Source: Rhodocyclaceae bacterium
Lineage (GTDB): Bacteria > Pseudomonadota > Gammaproteobacteria > Burkholderiales > Rhodocyclaceae
Assembly (NCBI GenBank): GCA_018262775.1
Contig: JADFDU010000002.1
Span: forward strand, 1 to 64,000
Reading direction: 5' to 3'
Length of the DNA stretch: 64,000 bases
The notes below the pieces were generated by a model that saw only the letters and a program-made list of their open reading frames with translations, was not told the DNA's origin and ran no database searches. A program made the translations under genes and the position numbers. Shown here piece by piece: positions 8,858-17,568 of the stretch. The stretch's first letter is position 1; each line of letters starts with the position of its first letter.

Positions 8858-10188
8858 GCAGCATGACGCCGCAGGAAATCGTCCACGAACTGGACAAGAA
8901 TATCGTCGGCCAGGCACGCGCCAAGCGCGCCGTCGCCATCGCCTTGCGCAATCGCTGGCGCCGCGCCCAGGTGGCCGAGCCGCTGCGCTCGGAGATCACG
9001 CCGAAGAACATCCTCATGATCGGTCCCACCGGCGTCGGCAAGACGGAGATCGCGCGCCGTCTGGCGCGGCTGGCCAATGCGCCCTTTATCAAGATCGAGG
9101 CGACGAAATTCACCGAGGTCGGCTATGTCGGCCGCGACGTGGATTCCATCGTGCGCGACCTGGTCGAGATCGCCATCAAGGACGGCCGCGAGACGGCCAT
9201 GCGGGACGTGCGCGACCGGGCCATGGATGCCGCCGAGGATCGCGTGCTCGACGCTCTGCTGCCCCCGGCGCGCAGCGCGGGTCTGCAAGGCGAACCGGAA
9301 TCAGCGGCGGATTCCGTGGCGCGGCAGAAATTCCGCAAGAAGTTGCGCGAGGGCGAACTGGACGAGCGCGAGATCGAGATCGAGGTCGCTGCCCCCAGCG
9401 CGCAGATGGAGATCCTCGCGCCGCCCGGCATGGAGGAGCTGACCTCACAGATCCAGGGCATGTTCCAGAACATGGGCGGCAACAGGCGCAAGTCGCGGCG
9501 CATGCGCATCCGGGAGGCGCTGAAGGCCATTGCCGACGAGGAGGCTGCGCGTCTGGTGAACGACGAGGAGGTCAAACTCGCGGCGGTCCAGGCGGTGGAG
9601 CAGAACGGCATCGTCTTCCTCGATGAGATCGACAAGATTGCGTCGAGATCGGAAATGCACGGCGCCGATGTCTCACGCCAGGGCGTGCAGCGCGACCTGC
9701 TGCCGCTCGTGGAGGGCACGACCATCACGACCAAGTACGGCATGGTGAAGACCGACCACATCCTCTTCATCGGCAGCGGCGCCTTCCACCTGTCCAAGCC
9801 GTCCGACCTGATCCCGGAACTACAGGGGCGTTTCCCCATCCGCGTCGAGCTGGATTCGCTCAACGTCGAGGACTTCGAGCGCATCCTCACCAGCACGGAT
9901 GCCTGTCTGACACAGCAGTATGAAGCGCTGCTGGGAACCGAAGGCGTCACGCTCGATTTCAAGGCCGACGGCGTGCGGCGGCTTGCCGAGCTCGCATTTT
10001 CCGTCAACGAGACGACCGAGAACATCGGCGCGCGCCGGCTGTACACGGTCATGGAAAAGCTGCTCGAGGAAGTGGCCTTCGATGCCGGCAGCCATGGCAA
10101 GGCGGCGCTGACGATCGATGCGGCCTACGTCGATGCGCGCCTGAAGGATCTGGCGCAGAGCGAGGATCTGGCGCGCTATGTGCTGTAG
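8854..10188 (+). CDS. hslU: ATP-dependent protease HslVU, ATPase subunit
   Basis: Unfoldase of HslVU. The Walker A motif is GPTGVGKTE, the Walker [10 protein letters not shown], and an I-domain insertion occupies about residues 110-240. The C-terminal tail ends in ARYVL, the segment that docks into HslV. GTG 8854 is chosen because it overlaps the hslV stop (GTGA) and gives [12 protein letters not shown], aligning with MSEMTPREI of E. coli HslU; ATG 8863 is the alternative. The product is 444 residues, one more than E. coli. Translation is probably coupled to hslV. Confidence 0.97.
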   Translation: MSSMTPQEIVHELDKNIVGQARAKRAVAIALRNRWRRAQVAEPLRSEITPKNILMIGPTGVGKTEIARRLARLANAPFIKIEATKFTEVGYVGRDVDSIVRDLVEIAIKDGRETAMRDVRDRAMDAAEDRVLDALLPPARSAGLQGEPESAADSVARQKFRKKLREGELDEREIEIEVAAPSAQMEILAPPGMEELTSQIQGMFQNMGGNRRKSRRMRIREALKAIADEEAARLVNDEEVKLAAVQAVEQNGIVFLDEIDKIASRSEMHGADVSRQGVQRDLLPLVEGTTITTKYGMVKTDHILFIGSGAFHLSKPSDLIPELQGRFPIRVELDSLNVEDFERILTSTDACLTQQYEALLGTEGVTLDFKADGVRRLAELAFSVNETTENIGARRLYTVMEKLLEEVAFDAGSHGKAALTIDAAYVDARLKDLAQSEDLARYVL

Positions 10189-10206
10189 GTCGGCCTTCAG
10201 GCCGAC
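10189..10206. other. perfect 7-bp hairpin directly after the hslU stop
   Basis: GTCGGCC and GGCCGAC flank a TTCA tetraloop immediately after the hslU stop codon. There is no T run, so it is not a standard intrinsic terminator. It may stabilise the 3' end of the hslVU message. Nothing else is seen in the 56-bp gap before the transporter gene. Confidence 0.45.
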
Positions 10207-10244
10207 GCCGGTGGCGCTGCCGGGCTGAAGACCCGCAAAACCCC

Positions 10245-11117
10245 ATGCTGCTGCGCGTTGTTTCCATCATTTTCCCCCTCTTCGCCATTGTCATGGCGGG
10301 CTGGGTCTATGGCCGCGTCAAGCGGCCGGACATGAGTTTCGCCAACGAAATCAACATGGACGTCTTCGTGCCGGCACTGGTGTTCGCCGCGCTGGCCGGC
10401 AAGTCCTTTGACCTGGCGAGCCACCAGTACCTGGCTTTGGGCGCGCTGCTCGTCGTGCTCGGTTCGGGGCTGCTGGCCTGGCCGCTGGCGCGGCTGATGG
10501 GCGTGGAGGCGAAAACCTTCGTGCCGCCGATGATGTTCAACAACTCCGGCAACATGGGCCTGCCGCTGGCCGTACTGGCCTTCGGCGAGGCGGCCCTGCC
10601 GGCGGCGGTGGTGCTGTTCCTGGTGGAGAACCTGCTGCACTTCTCGCTGGGCATCTACATCCTGGACCATCGGGCGCGGCTGTCGAACGTCTGGCGCATG
10701 CCGGTGGTGCTGGCGGCCTTGGCCGGGCTTGGACTGAGCATGTCAGGTATGGCGCTGTGGCCGCCGCTGCTGACGGCGATCCGCATGCTCGGCGAGACCT
10801 GCATCCCGCTGCTGCTGTTTTCTCTCGGCGTGCGTCTGACAGACGCGTCCTTCCATACCTGGCGCATCGGCGTGGCGGGTGCCGTGATACGGCCGCTGCT
10901 GGGCATGGCGATCGCCTGGGCCGCGGCGCGCATGCTGGCCCTGGACGCACAGCAAAGCGGCATGTTGCTGATTTTCGGCGCGCTGCCGCCGGCGGTACTC
11001 AATTATGTGTTTGCCGAGCGCTACCGGCAGGAGCCGGAGAAAGTGGCGTCGATCGTCATGATCGGCAATATCGCCTCGCTGCTCTTCATGTCGCTTGCAC
11101 TGGCGATTGTCCTCTAG
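10245..11117 (+). CDS. AEC (auxin efflux carrier) family transporter
   Basis: A 290-residue inner-membrane protein with about ten hydrophobic segments starting LRVVSIIFPLFAIVMAGWVY, as in AEC family permeases. The conserved crossing region is visible in MMFNNSGNMGLPLAVLAFGE and ending segment LLIFGALPPAVLNYVFAERY. Bacterial AEC members export or exchange small organic anions such as malate or malonate; the substrate here is not predictable. No clear ribosome site precedes the ATG. It is followed tail to tail by regA, with only 11 bp between. Confidence 0.88.
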   Translation: MLLRVVSIIFPLFAIVMAGWVYGRVKRPDMSFANEINMDVFVPALVFAALAGKSFDLASHQYLALGALLVVLGSGLLAWPLARLMGVEAKTFVPPMMFNNSGNMGLPLAVLAFGEAALPAAVVLFLVENLLHFSLGIYILDHRARLSNVWRMPVVLAALAGLGLSMSGMALWPPLLTAIRMLGETCIPLLLFSLGVRLTDASFHTWRIGVAGAVIRPLLGMAIAWAAARMLALDAQQSGMLLIFGALPPAVLNYVFAERYRQEPEKVASIVMIGNIASLLFMSLALAIVL

Positions 11118-11128
11118 CGGTTTGCCGC

Positions 11129-11695
11129 TCAGCTCTTTACGGGCCGTTTCATCAGCTTGCGCTGCAGGGTGCGCCGGTGCATTTTCAGCGCCCGCGCGGT
11201 CGACGAAATATTGCCGTCGTTCTCCTTCAGCACGCGCTGGATGTGCTCCCACTCGAGGCGGTCCACCGACAGCGGCTGGCTGGGCGGGGCGACGTCGGCC
11301 TGCGGCGCCGTCGCCTCGAAGGCGGCGAGGATGGCGTCCACGTCGGTCGGCTTGGCGAGGTAGTGGGTGGCGCCGAGCTTGATCGCCTCGACGGCCGTGG
11401 CAATGCTGGCATAGCCGGTCAGCACGACAATGCGGCAGGCCGGGTTGGCGCTGAGCAGCGGTGCGATCAGCGTCAGGCCGGATGTGCCGGCGATATTCAG
11501 ATCGAGGACCACGCGTGCGGCGCACGTAGCGGGAATGGTTTCGCCAGCCTCTGCCACGCTGCATGCGCTGACGACAGCGTAGCCGCGCTGCTTCAAGGCA
11601 CGACTGAGGACGCGGTTGAACACCGGGTCGTCGTCGATGACCAGTACCAGCTCTTGATCCTGTGGTGCGAGTATCGGTTGAGGTGCATCGCTCAT
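11129..11695 (-). CDS. regA: RegA/PrrA/ActR-type redox response regulator
   Basis: DNA-binding response regulator for redox-controlled genes. The 188-residue product has a receiver domain with the acidic pocket VIDDDP and phosphoacceptor Asp65 in VVLDLN, plus Lys in YLAKPTD. A Pro-containing linker (residues about 131-142) leads to a Fis-type helix-turn-helix, NDGNISSTARALKMHRRTLQ. That helix is almost invariant in RegA/PrrA/ActR proteins. The start codon overlaps the regB stop (ATGA), so translation is coupled. GCGRC-N5-GNCGC palindromes, the published binding pattern of this family, occur at 13007 and 13660. Confidence 0.92.
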   Translation of the reverse strand: MSDAPQPILAPQDQELVLVIDDDPVFNRVLSRALKQRGYAVVSACSVAEAGETIPATCAARVVLDLNIAGTSGLTLIAPLLSANPACRIVVLTGYASIATAVEAIKLGATHYLAKPTDVDAILAAFEATAPQADVAPPSQPLSVDRLEWEHIQRVLKENDGNISSTARALKMHRRTLQRKLMKRPVKS

Positions 11696-12957
11696 GAGTC
11701 GCCCGCCTTGATTTTGTCCAGGGGAAGTTCGACGCGCGTGACGGCGCCGCCGCCTTCGCGGCCCGCCAGCACGATGCGGCCGCCCAGCCGCTCCACCGCG
11801 GCATGGGCGAGGAACAGGCCGATGCCAGCGCCTTCCGCCCGCGTCGTGATGAAGTCGCGGCCGGCCTGCAGCAGGACCTTCTCGTCGAAACCGGGGCCGC
11901 GGTCGCCGATTTCGATGCGCAGGCACTCTTCGTCCCAGTCCGCATCGATGCCTACTTCGCCGCCGTCTGCGTCGGCGGCGTTGTTGAACAGGTTGAGCAG
12001 CGCCTGCTCGAGCGTGGCTTCTCCCACGATCATCGGCGCCGCCGTGCCGTGGAGACTGACTTTCGCCTCGGCGTGCGGCCGCAATTGCCGCCAGCGTGCA
12101 ATGACCTGCTCCAGCCAGCGGTCGAGCGCGACCGCACTGCCACCCTCGGCGCGGGCCTGCCCCGCGCGCGCTGCGAGGCCCGTGATGATCCCCTTGCAAT
12201 GCTCGACCTGCTCACGCAGCAGCGCCAGGTCTTCCTGTTTTTCCGGTGGCAAGCCTGCATCGCGCCCCAGCTCCCCGGCCAGAATCGCCATCGTCGCCAG
12301 CGGCGTGCCCAGTTCGTGCGCCGCGCCGGCGGCGAGGCTGCCCAGGGCGATGACGCGCTCATTGCGCAGGGCGGCTTCGCGCGCCGCGGCCAGTTCGAGA
12401 TCGCGATGCCGGATGGCGGCGGCCATGCGCGCGACGAACCAGGCGATAAGCGCCGCCGAGACGACGAAAGTGAGCCACATGCCGGCCAGGTGCAGGCGCG
12501 TGGCGCGCTCGGCATCGGGCACCGGCAGGGGAACGTTCCAGAACACCAGCAGCGAATAGGCGGCGACACCGAGGAACACGACGCCCCAGGCGAAGCGCCC
12601 CGGCAGCACCACCGCGGCGATGGCGATCGAGGGCAGGTAGAGGGAGACCAGCGGATTAGCGGCGCCGCCGCTGAAGAACAGCAGCAGCGTCAGTGCCGCG
12701 ATGTCCACGCAGAGCTGGGCGAACAGTTCGCTGTCGGCGACGGCCCCGCCCCGCGCCAGGCGCTGCTGCGTAGTGAGGTTGAATCCGGTGAGCAGGGCCA
12801 CGATGGCCAGCATCGGCGCCAGCGGCAATTCGATGTCGAGCAGGGGCCGTGCCGCCGCGATGAGGGAAAGCTGCCCGGCGACGGCGAACCAGCGCATCAG
12901 CAGCAGGCGCCGCAGGTGGTCGGCGCCCTTCTCGTGTGGGGTGGCGGCAGGGCTCAT
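11692..12957 (-). CDS. regB: RegB/PrrB/ActS-type redox sensor histidine kinase
   Basis: Inner-membrane kinase partner of RegA. Six hydrophobic segments fill residues 20-190. Between them lies SGGAANPLVSLYLP, the RegB quinone-sensing box (GGxxNPF in family members, here with Leu). The H-box is AAGAAHELGTPLATM. The cysteine in EQVEHCKGII sits where RegB proteins carry their redox-active cysteine. ATPase motifs NNAADA, GDRGPGF and GIGLFLAHA are present. Length is 421 residues. The gene faces the PCu(A)C gene at 13102 across a 144-bp gap holding a RegA-box-like palindrome. Confidence 0.92.
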   Translation of the reverse strand: MSPAATPHEKGADHLRRLLLMRWFAVAGQLSLIAAARPLLDIELPLAPMLAIVALLTGFNLTTQQRLARGGAVADSELFAQLCVDIAALTLLLFFSGGAANPLVSLYLPSIAIAAVVLPGRFAWGVVFLGVAAYSLLVFWNVPLPVPDAERATRLHLAGMWLTFVVSAALIAWFVARMAAAIRHRDLELAAAREAALRNERVIALGSLAAGAAHELGTPLATMAILAGELGRDAGLPPEKQEDLALLREQVEHCKGIITGLAARAGQARAEGGSAVALDRWLEQVIARWRQLRPHAEAKVSLHGTAAPMIVGEATLEQALLNLFNNAADADGGEVGIDADWDEECLRIEIGDRGPGFDEKVLLQAGRDFITTRAEGAGIGLFLAHAAVERLGGRIVLAGREGGGAVTRVELPLDKIKAGDS

Positions 12958-13006
12958 CGATTCGGTCTTCCGCGGCCGATTCTAGCCGATGGCGCCCCCG
13001 TGCCGT

Positions 13007-13021
13007 GCGGCAATTTGCCGC
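13007..13021. promoter_or_regulatory. RegA-box-like palindrome between regB and the first PCu(A)C gene
   Basis: GCGGC-AATTT-GCCGC is a perfect 5-bp inverted repeat with a 5-base spacer. It fits the GCGRC-N5-GNCGC consensus reported for RegR/PrrA/RegA-type regulators. It lies 50 bp upstream of the regB start and 81 bp upstream of the PCu(A)C start, in their shared promoter gap. In GC-rich DNA a few chance matches per window are expected, so position carries most of the weight. Confidence 0.55.
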
Positions 13022-13101
13022 AGGCCGGCGGACGGACGCGCAATGGCAACCGGCGTAGAGTCGACCCTGTGAAATTGGCTTAAATTCTGGAGGCAACGAA
13101 A

Positions 13102-13560
13102 ATGCGCAAGACGACACTAGCCCTCTTCCTCATGCTCTTTGGCGCGATGGCGCAGGCCGATGTGACGGTCAAGGATTCTTGGGTGCGCGGCACCACCCAG
13201 GCGCAGAAGGCCACCGGTGCCTTCATGGAAATCACCAGCAGCGACGCCGCGACGCTGCTCTCGGCCAGCAGCCCGGTCGCTGGCGTGGTCGAGATCCACA
13301 CCATGAGGATGGAGGATGGTGTGATGAAGATGCGTGCCATCCCGAAACTCGACCTGCCCGCCGGCAAGGGCGTCAAGCTCGCCCCCGGCGGCAACCACGT
13401 CATGCTGATGGACCTCAAGCAGCAGATGAAGAAGGGCGATGTCGTGCCGATCACGCTGAAGGTCGAGGGCAAGGACAAGAAGGTGCAGACCGTGGAGATC
13501 AAGGCCGAGGTGCGCGACCTCGCCGCGCCGGCGACGATGGACCACGGTCACAAGCACTGA
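13102..13560 (+). CDS. periplasmic copper chaperone PCu(A)C, copy 1
   Basis: A 152-residue secreted protein. The signal peptide is MRKTTLALFLMLFGAMAQA, and the PCu(A)C domain follows. The copper ligands of the H(M)x10Mx21HxM pattern are seen in EIHTMRMEDGVMKMR and GGNHVMLMDL. A His-rich tail (DHGHKH) ends it. Members carry Cu(I) to the CuA site of cytochrome oxidase or to other periplasmic acceptors. A GGAGG ribosome site precedes the ATG. The protein is highly similar along its whole length to the paralogue at 19469. A terminator follows at 13577, so it is probably transcribed separately from the receptor gene. Confidence 0.95.
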   Translation: MRKTTLALFLMLFGAMAQADVTVKDSWVRGTTQAQKATGAFMEITSSDAATLLSASSPVAGVVEIHTMRMEDGVMKMRAIPKLDLPAGKGVKLAPGGNHVMLMDLKQQMKKGDVVPITLKVEGKDKKVQTVEIKAEVRDLAAPATMDHGHKH

Positions 13561-13576
13561 GTGATTTCTTAAACCG

Positions 13577-13605
13577 AAAAAAGCCGCCTGCGGGTGGCTT
13601 TTTTT
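13577..13605 (+). terminator. intrinsic terminator after PCu(A)C copy 1
   Basis: AGCCGCC pairs with GGTGGCT, with an A-run before and seven T residues after. It is placed 16 bp after the stop codon and separates the chaperone from the TonB-dependent receptor. Confidence 0.88.
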
Positions 13606-13659
13606 CGCCCATACGTTTTATACATGAAGGGTGCAATGGGATGCGGCATCTTGTCGCGC

Positions 13660-13674
13660 GCGACGATATGTCGC
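13660..13674. promoter_or_regulatory. RegA-box-like palindrome upstream of the TonB-dependent receptor
   Basis: GCGAC-GATAT-GTCGC is a perfect 5-bp inverted repeat with a 5-base spacer. It fits GCGRC-N5-GNCGC, and the spacer partly matches the RTTNN preferred by RegR. It lies 71 bp before the receptor ATG. No Fur-box-like sequence was seen in the same gap. The match is seen directly; RegA control is inferred. Confidence 0.55.
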
Positions 13675-13745
13675 AATTCGCGATAGCTAAAGTTGGTCAC
13701 ACTCTCTGCCTTTCTTCACATGAAGTCACTGGAGCGTAGCTGAAA

Positions 13746-15959
13746 ATGAATAATAAAAAGTGGGGGGCGTTGATCGCCGGTCTGTGCGCCGGCATGGCCG
13801 GAGGCGTGCAGGCAGATGAGCAGCATGGGGGTGTAACGTTCTCCGACGTCGTCGTGACCGCAACCAAGCGGGAAATGGCGGTGTCTGAGGCGCCTGCCAG
13901 CGTTACGGTTGTGACTGCCTCGGACATGGAGAAGAAAAACATTGCCCGCATCGGTGATGCGCTGAATCAGGTTCCCAGCCTTTATCTCCGTGGCGGCACG
14001 TTTGGCAACAACGCTCCGGGCACGGGAATGAGCGAAACGTCGCTGCGCGGCATGACGACAAACCAGACCCTGGTTCTCGTCGATGGCCAGACGGTGAACA
14101 ACGGCTATTCGGGGAAGGTGAACTGGTCTTCGATATTCATGGGCGATGTCGAACGGATCGAGGTCGTGCCGGGAACCTTCTCTTCGCTTTATGGCAGCAA
14201 CGCCCTTGGCGGGGTTATCCACGTCATCACCAAGTCCCCGGATAAAGAGGAGATCAAGCTCAAAGGCGGGTATGGATGGGGCGGAGTCGATGACAAGTCC
14301 ATCGTGGCCGGCTATCGGAACAAGTTCGAGAACGGACTGGGCGTGGTGTTGGGGTTCGGCCACAGGGACAACGGCGGCTACATCTATGATTTCGTCGTCA
14401 GGGCGCCCACGGCGGGTGGCGTATTGCCAGTGACCGGATGGGAACGTACCACCACCAATCAGGGCGCGACCGCCTACCTGCTCGGCGACAAGGGCAGGCG
14501 GCCCTTTACCGAGACGAATGCCACGGCGAAATTCTATTTCGACCTGAGTCCCGCCTCGAAGATTCATGCAGGCATCGATTATGGCGAGACAAATATCGGG
14601 TACTCGCCTTTTCATACCTATCTCCGCAATGCTGCTGGAGCTCCCGTTGTGGCGAACGGCAATTTGTTGATTGACGGCAGGAGAATAAGCTTGACGGAAA
14701 GCAATTTCATGTCCGCGACTCCAGGAGCGGAAACCCTGAAGCGGTATTTCGCCGGATACGAAGGCAGGTTGGGAGATGATTATCTGCTGAAGGTGAACCT
14801 GAACTATGCGGATCGCGGCTACTGGTATGACTCTGCGGGTACTGCAGCCACATATTCCAGCGGCACGGGAACGTTCACAACCTTGCCGAACGACCTTGTG
14901 GAAGGATCCGCACAGCTCAGCTTTCCGGTCGGCACAAACCAGTTCTTTATCGTTGGACTCGGAGTGGACAGGACCACGATGGACCGTGCCGTATATGCGC
15001 TGTCCAACTGGAGGGAGCCGGACAGCAAGACGACGGTCAACAGCCAGTCTAGCGGCCGCAGCGTAACGCATTCGCTGTATGTGCAAGATGAGTTGATGCT
15101 GCGTGACGACTTAACGCTTTACCTCGGGGGACGGTACGATCATTGGACGACCAAGGGCAGGGCCGCCCAATTCGCGGGCACGGCATTCGATACGGCATAC
15201 CCGGAGCGCAGTGACAGCGCTTTCAGTCCCAAAATTTCCTTCGTGCACAAGCTCACGCCCAGGGTGACGTTGCGTGGTTCGGCGGGTACCGCATTCCGGG
15301 CGCCGGGGAATTCCGAGCTCTATGCAAAATCGCTTTCGGTAGGCATCACCACCGAAGCCGATCCGAATCTTCGGCCGGAAAGGGCGCGCTCGTGGGAGAT
15401 CGGGGGCGATGTCAACTTCAATTCATGGAATGCCAAGGCGGCCTACTTCCAGAATACGGTCAAGGATCTCATTTATCTCAAAACCATTTCCCCGACCCTT
15501 AGGCAACGGATTAATGCAGGGGAGGTGCGGATCAAGGGGGTGGAGCTTTCTTCGCTGTGGAGGGTTACCGGCTGGTTGAACCTCAACGCCACCTACTCCT
15601 ACCTTGATACGGAAATCCTCAAGAACGACGCCGAGCAGTTGACCGTCGGCAAGCGGCTGACCGAAGTGCCGAAAAACATGTTCAGCCTGAGCCTCGACGG
15701 GCGGCGCGGGCCGTGGTCGGGGAGCTTCGTCGCGCGATATGTCGGCCACGTGTTCGGCAACTCGCAGAACCGGGATGTCGTAGATGGCGTACTGACGAGC
15801 TACGACAAATACTGGAATGCCGACGTCAAGGTCGGTTACGACGTCTCCAAGCAAATGAAGGCCAGTTTCTCGATCAGCAACCTCCTGGATCGCGATTACT
15901 ATCAGTACTACCTGCAGCCGGGCCGGACGTATTTGATGGAACTGGCGCTCACCTATTGA
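13746..15959 (+). CDS. TonB-dependent outer membrane receptor
   Basis: A 737-residue outer membrane beta-barrel receptor. It has a signal peptide ending near GGVQA, a TonB-box-like DVVVTATKR, and a plug domain (about residues 35-155) with VPSLYLRGG, LVLVDGQTVNN and GSNALGGVIHVITK. A barrel follows, with the closing strand YLMELALTY. It imports a substrate across the outer membrane using the TonB-ExbBD complex encoded directly downstream. Substrate is not certain. The flanking PCu(A)C copper chaperones and the PepSY protein suggest a metal or metal chelate, possibly copper. The region looks somewhat less GC-rich than its neighbours. Confidence 0.93.
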   Translation: MNNKKWGALIAGLCAGMAGGVQADEQHGGVTFSDVVVTATKREMAVSEAPASVTVVTASDMEKKNIARIGDALNQVPSLYLRGGTFGNNAPGTGMSETSLRGMTTNQTLVLVDGQTVNNGYSGKVNWSSIFMGDVERIEVVPGTFSSLYGSNALGGVIHVITKSPDKEEIKLKGGYGWGGVDDKSIVAGYRNKFENGLGVVLGFGHRDNGGYIYDFVVRAPTAGGVLPVTGWERTTTNQGATAYLLGDKGRRPFTETNATAKFYFDLSPASKIHAGIDYGETNIGYSPFHTYLRNAAGAPVVANGNLLIDGRRISLTESNFMSATPGAETLKRYFAGYEGRLGDDYLLKVNLNYADRGYWYDSAGTAATYSSGTGTFTTLPNDLVEGSAQLSFPVGTNQFFIVGLGVDRTTMDRAVYALSNWREPDSKTTVNSQSSGRSVTHSLYVQDELMLRDDLTLYLGGRYDHWTTKGRAAQFAGTAFDTAYPERSDSAFSPKISFVHKLTPRVTLRGSAGTAFRAPGNSELYAKSLSVGITTEADPNLRPERARSWEIGGDVNFNSWNAKAAYFQNTVKDLIYLKTISPTLRQRINAGEVRIKGVELSSLWRVTGWLNLNATYSYLDTEILKNDAEQLTVGKRLTEVPKNMFSLSLDGRRGPWSGSFVARYVGHVFGNSQNRDVVDGVLTSYDKYWNADVKVGYDVSKQMKASFSISNLLDRDYYQYYLQPGRTYLMELALTY

Positions 15960-15996
15960 ACAAAAGTCCGCTTTGCCATCAGGCAGTGGTGGTTTG

Positions 15997-17568
15997 ATGA
16001 AGCTGACCGCCAGAAATCTTCATAAGTGGGCCGGCCTGCTTGCCGCGCTGTGGCTTGCGGTGCTGGGGACGACCGGTTTTCTGCTGGACCATCGCGACTG
16101 GCGCTGGATGTGGCAGGCGAAAGTCGACGCCGGCTGGCTTCCCGAGCGGTTGGTGAAGACTGCCGACAACGCCGTAGCGCGCATCATTCGTGCCAATCCT
16201 GAAAACACGTCACATCGGCTGGCAGGCAGCCCGCGCGGCCTGTGGCGCACCGAGGACGGCGGGAAAAACTGGCAGCGCCCGCTCTTCGAGGGCTATGGGG
16301 CGCGTCAGCCGCAGGTCTTCTCGATCGAGGCAGACCCGGAACTGGGCTGGAAGCGACTTTGGGTCGGCAGCGATGACGGAGTCTGGTTGTCTCTGGACAA
16401 TGGCCGCACGCTGCGTCCCTTTGCCCTGCCCGGTATGAGGGTGACGTCGCTGGCACACAGCGGCCTTCCAGGGGAATTGCTGGGCGTGCACGAACGAAGC
16501 AGGATTTTCCGGCTGCCCACGACAGGGGCAAACGCCCCGCAATGGCTGGAACTGACTCCTCCATCATCCGACATGATGCCCGACGAGATATCCCTGTCCC
16601 GGTGGTTGCTCGACCTGCATACCGGGAAAGGACTGCTGAGCCAGTTCGTTTCCGGGCTGATCAACGATTTTGCTGGCCTCGCATGGCTGGTTCTGGCGAT
16701 TTCCGGGTTGCTCTATTGGTTGACCGTCCGATGCTGGAAACGTAATCGCCGCGTTCCGGACGGTGGCCGCCGCACACTTGCCTGGCTGGTCAACAGCCAT
16801 AGCTCGACTATCGGCATTTGTGCGGCTTTGCCGATACTCTATTTGTCGATTTCCGGAATCTACTATGGCCATTTCGCCGATCTGAGTCCTTGGGCGAAGG
16901 CTGTGAAGGTCAGCCGTGAGTGGCAGATGCCCGCGTATTCCCCATCCAGTTGGGATGGGTGGATCGAAGGCGCTGCAACCTATCCCAATGAACCGAATAT
17001 GATTTCCGTTGGAACCCGACTGGGCTTGTTTACATCGATGGATTCCGGCCGTACCTGGGTGCTGGAGGCCGTGAGCGGAGTCGAAATGGATGCGGCGAGG
17101 AAGGTGATACGCATTGGCGACGGCGTGTTCGTTCCAAACGGCATGGCTGCCCCGGTCTATATGAGGCAGGGCGGCGATGACTGGATGAAAGTTCATCGCT
17201 TCGAAGCCTGGGTGGGCAGGCATTTGCCGGCCGAGGTTATGCCTTGGGGGGAAGGAAAGCTTGCGTGGCGACATGGCCGGGATATTTACATCACTGATTT
17301 CAGGGTAAGCGAGATCGAAACAACGCAAGCGAAACTGTTGCTTCCCAAGGACGACGGCGTGCCCTGGTTCTACGTGATTTCGAGATTGCACAGCGGGGTG
17401 CTCATTCACCCGCAGTGGAAATGGGTTAACGACCTGTTTGCGCTCCTGGCCTTGATCCTGGTCGCCACCGGGCTGGTTCGCTGGTGGAAGCGGAAATGGC
17501 TCAATGCCGTCCCTCGCAATGCAGATCATGCCAGGATTCATGTCCTCCTGCGCGCGAGACAAGCGTGA
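15997..17568 (+). CDS. PepSY-associated membrane protein with Asp-box repeats
   Basis: A 523-residue inner-membrane protein with four main hydrophobic segments: WAGLLAALWLAVLGTTGFLL, FAGLAWLVLAISGLLYWL, ICAALPILYLSISGIYYG and LFALLALILVATGLVRWW. Their His-bearing flanks (NLHKWAG, LHTGKG, LHSGV) are as in PepSY_TM proteins. Two large periplasmic segments contain Asp-box-like motifs (TEDGGKNWQ, SLDNGRT, SMDSGRTWV), typical of beta-propeller blades. ATG 15997 gives a good N-terminus; an upstream TTG at 15973 is unlikely. PepSY_TM proteins next to TonB receptors are often reductases or partners for metal-chelate uptake. The stop overlaps tonB. Confidence 0.8.
   Translation: MKLTARNLHKWAGLLAALWLAVLGTTGFLLDHRDWRWMWQAKVDAGWLPERLVKTADNAVARIIRANPENTSHRLAGSPRGLWRTEDGGKNWQRPLFEGYGARQPQVFSIEADPELGWKRLWVGSDDGVWLSLDNGRTLRPFALPGMRVTSLAHSGLPGELLGVHERSRIFRLPTTGANAPQWLELTPPSSDMMPDEISLSRWLLDLHTGKGLLSQFVSGLINDFAGLAWLVLAISGLLYWLTVRCWKRNRRVPDGGRRTLAWLVNSHSSTIGICAALPILYLSISGIYYGHFADLSPWAKAVKVSREWQMPAYSPSSWDGWIEGAATYPNEPNMISVGTRLGLFTSMDSGRTWVLEAVSGVEMDAARKVIRIGDGVFVPNGMAAPVYMRQGGDDWMKVHRFEAWVGRHLPAEVMPWGEGKLAWRHGRDIYITDFRVSEIETTQAKLLLPKDDGVPWFYVISRLHSGVLIHPQWKWVNDLFALLALILVATGLVRWWKRKWLNAVPRNADHARIHVLLRARQA

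Noticed and set aside
10757-12559. 600-codon plus-strand frame across the transporter and regBA
   Set aside because: It runs antisense to the clearly identified regA and regB and out of frame with the transporter. It has no domain and no ribosome site.
13561-13745. Fur box controlling the TonB-dependent receptor
   Set aside because: No GATAAT-type 19-bp palindrome is found in the gap. The only clear palindrome is the RegA-box-like site.
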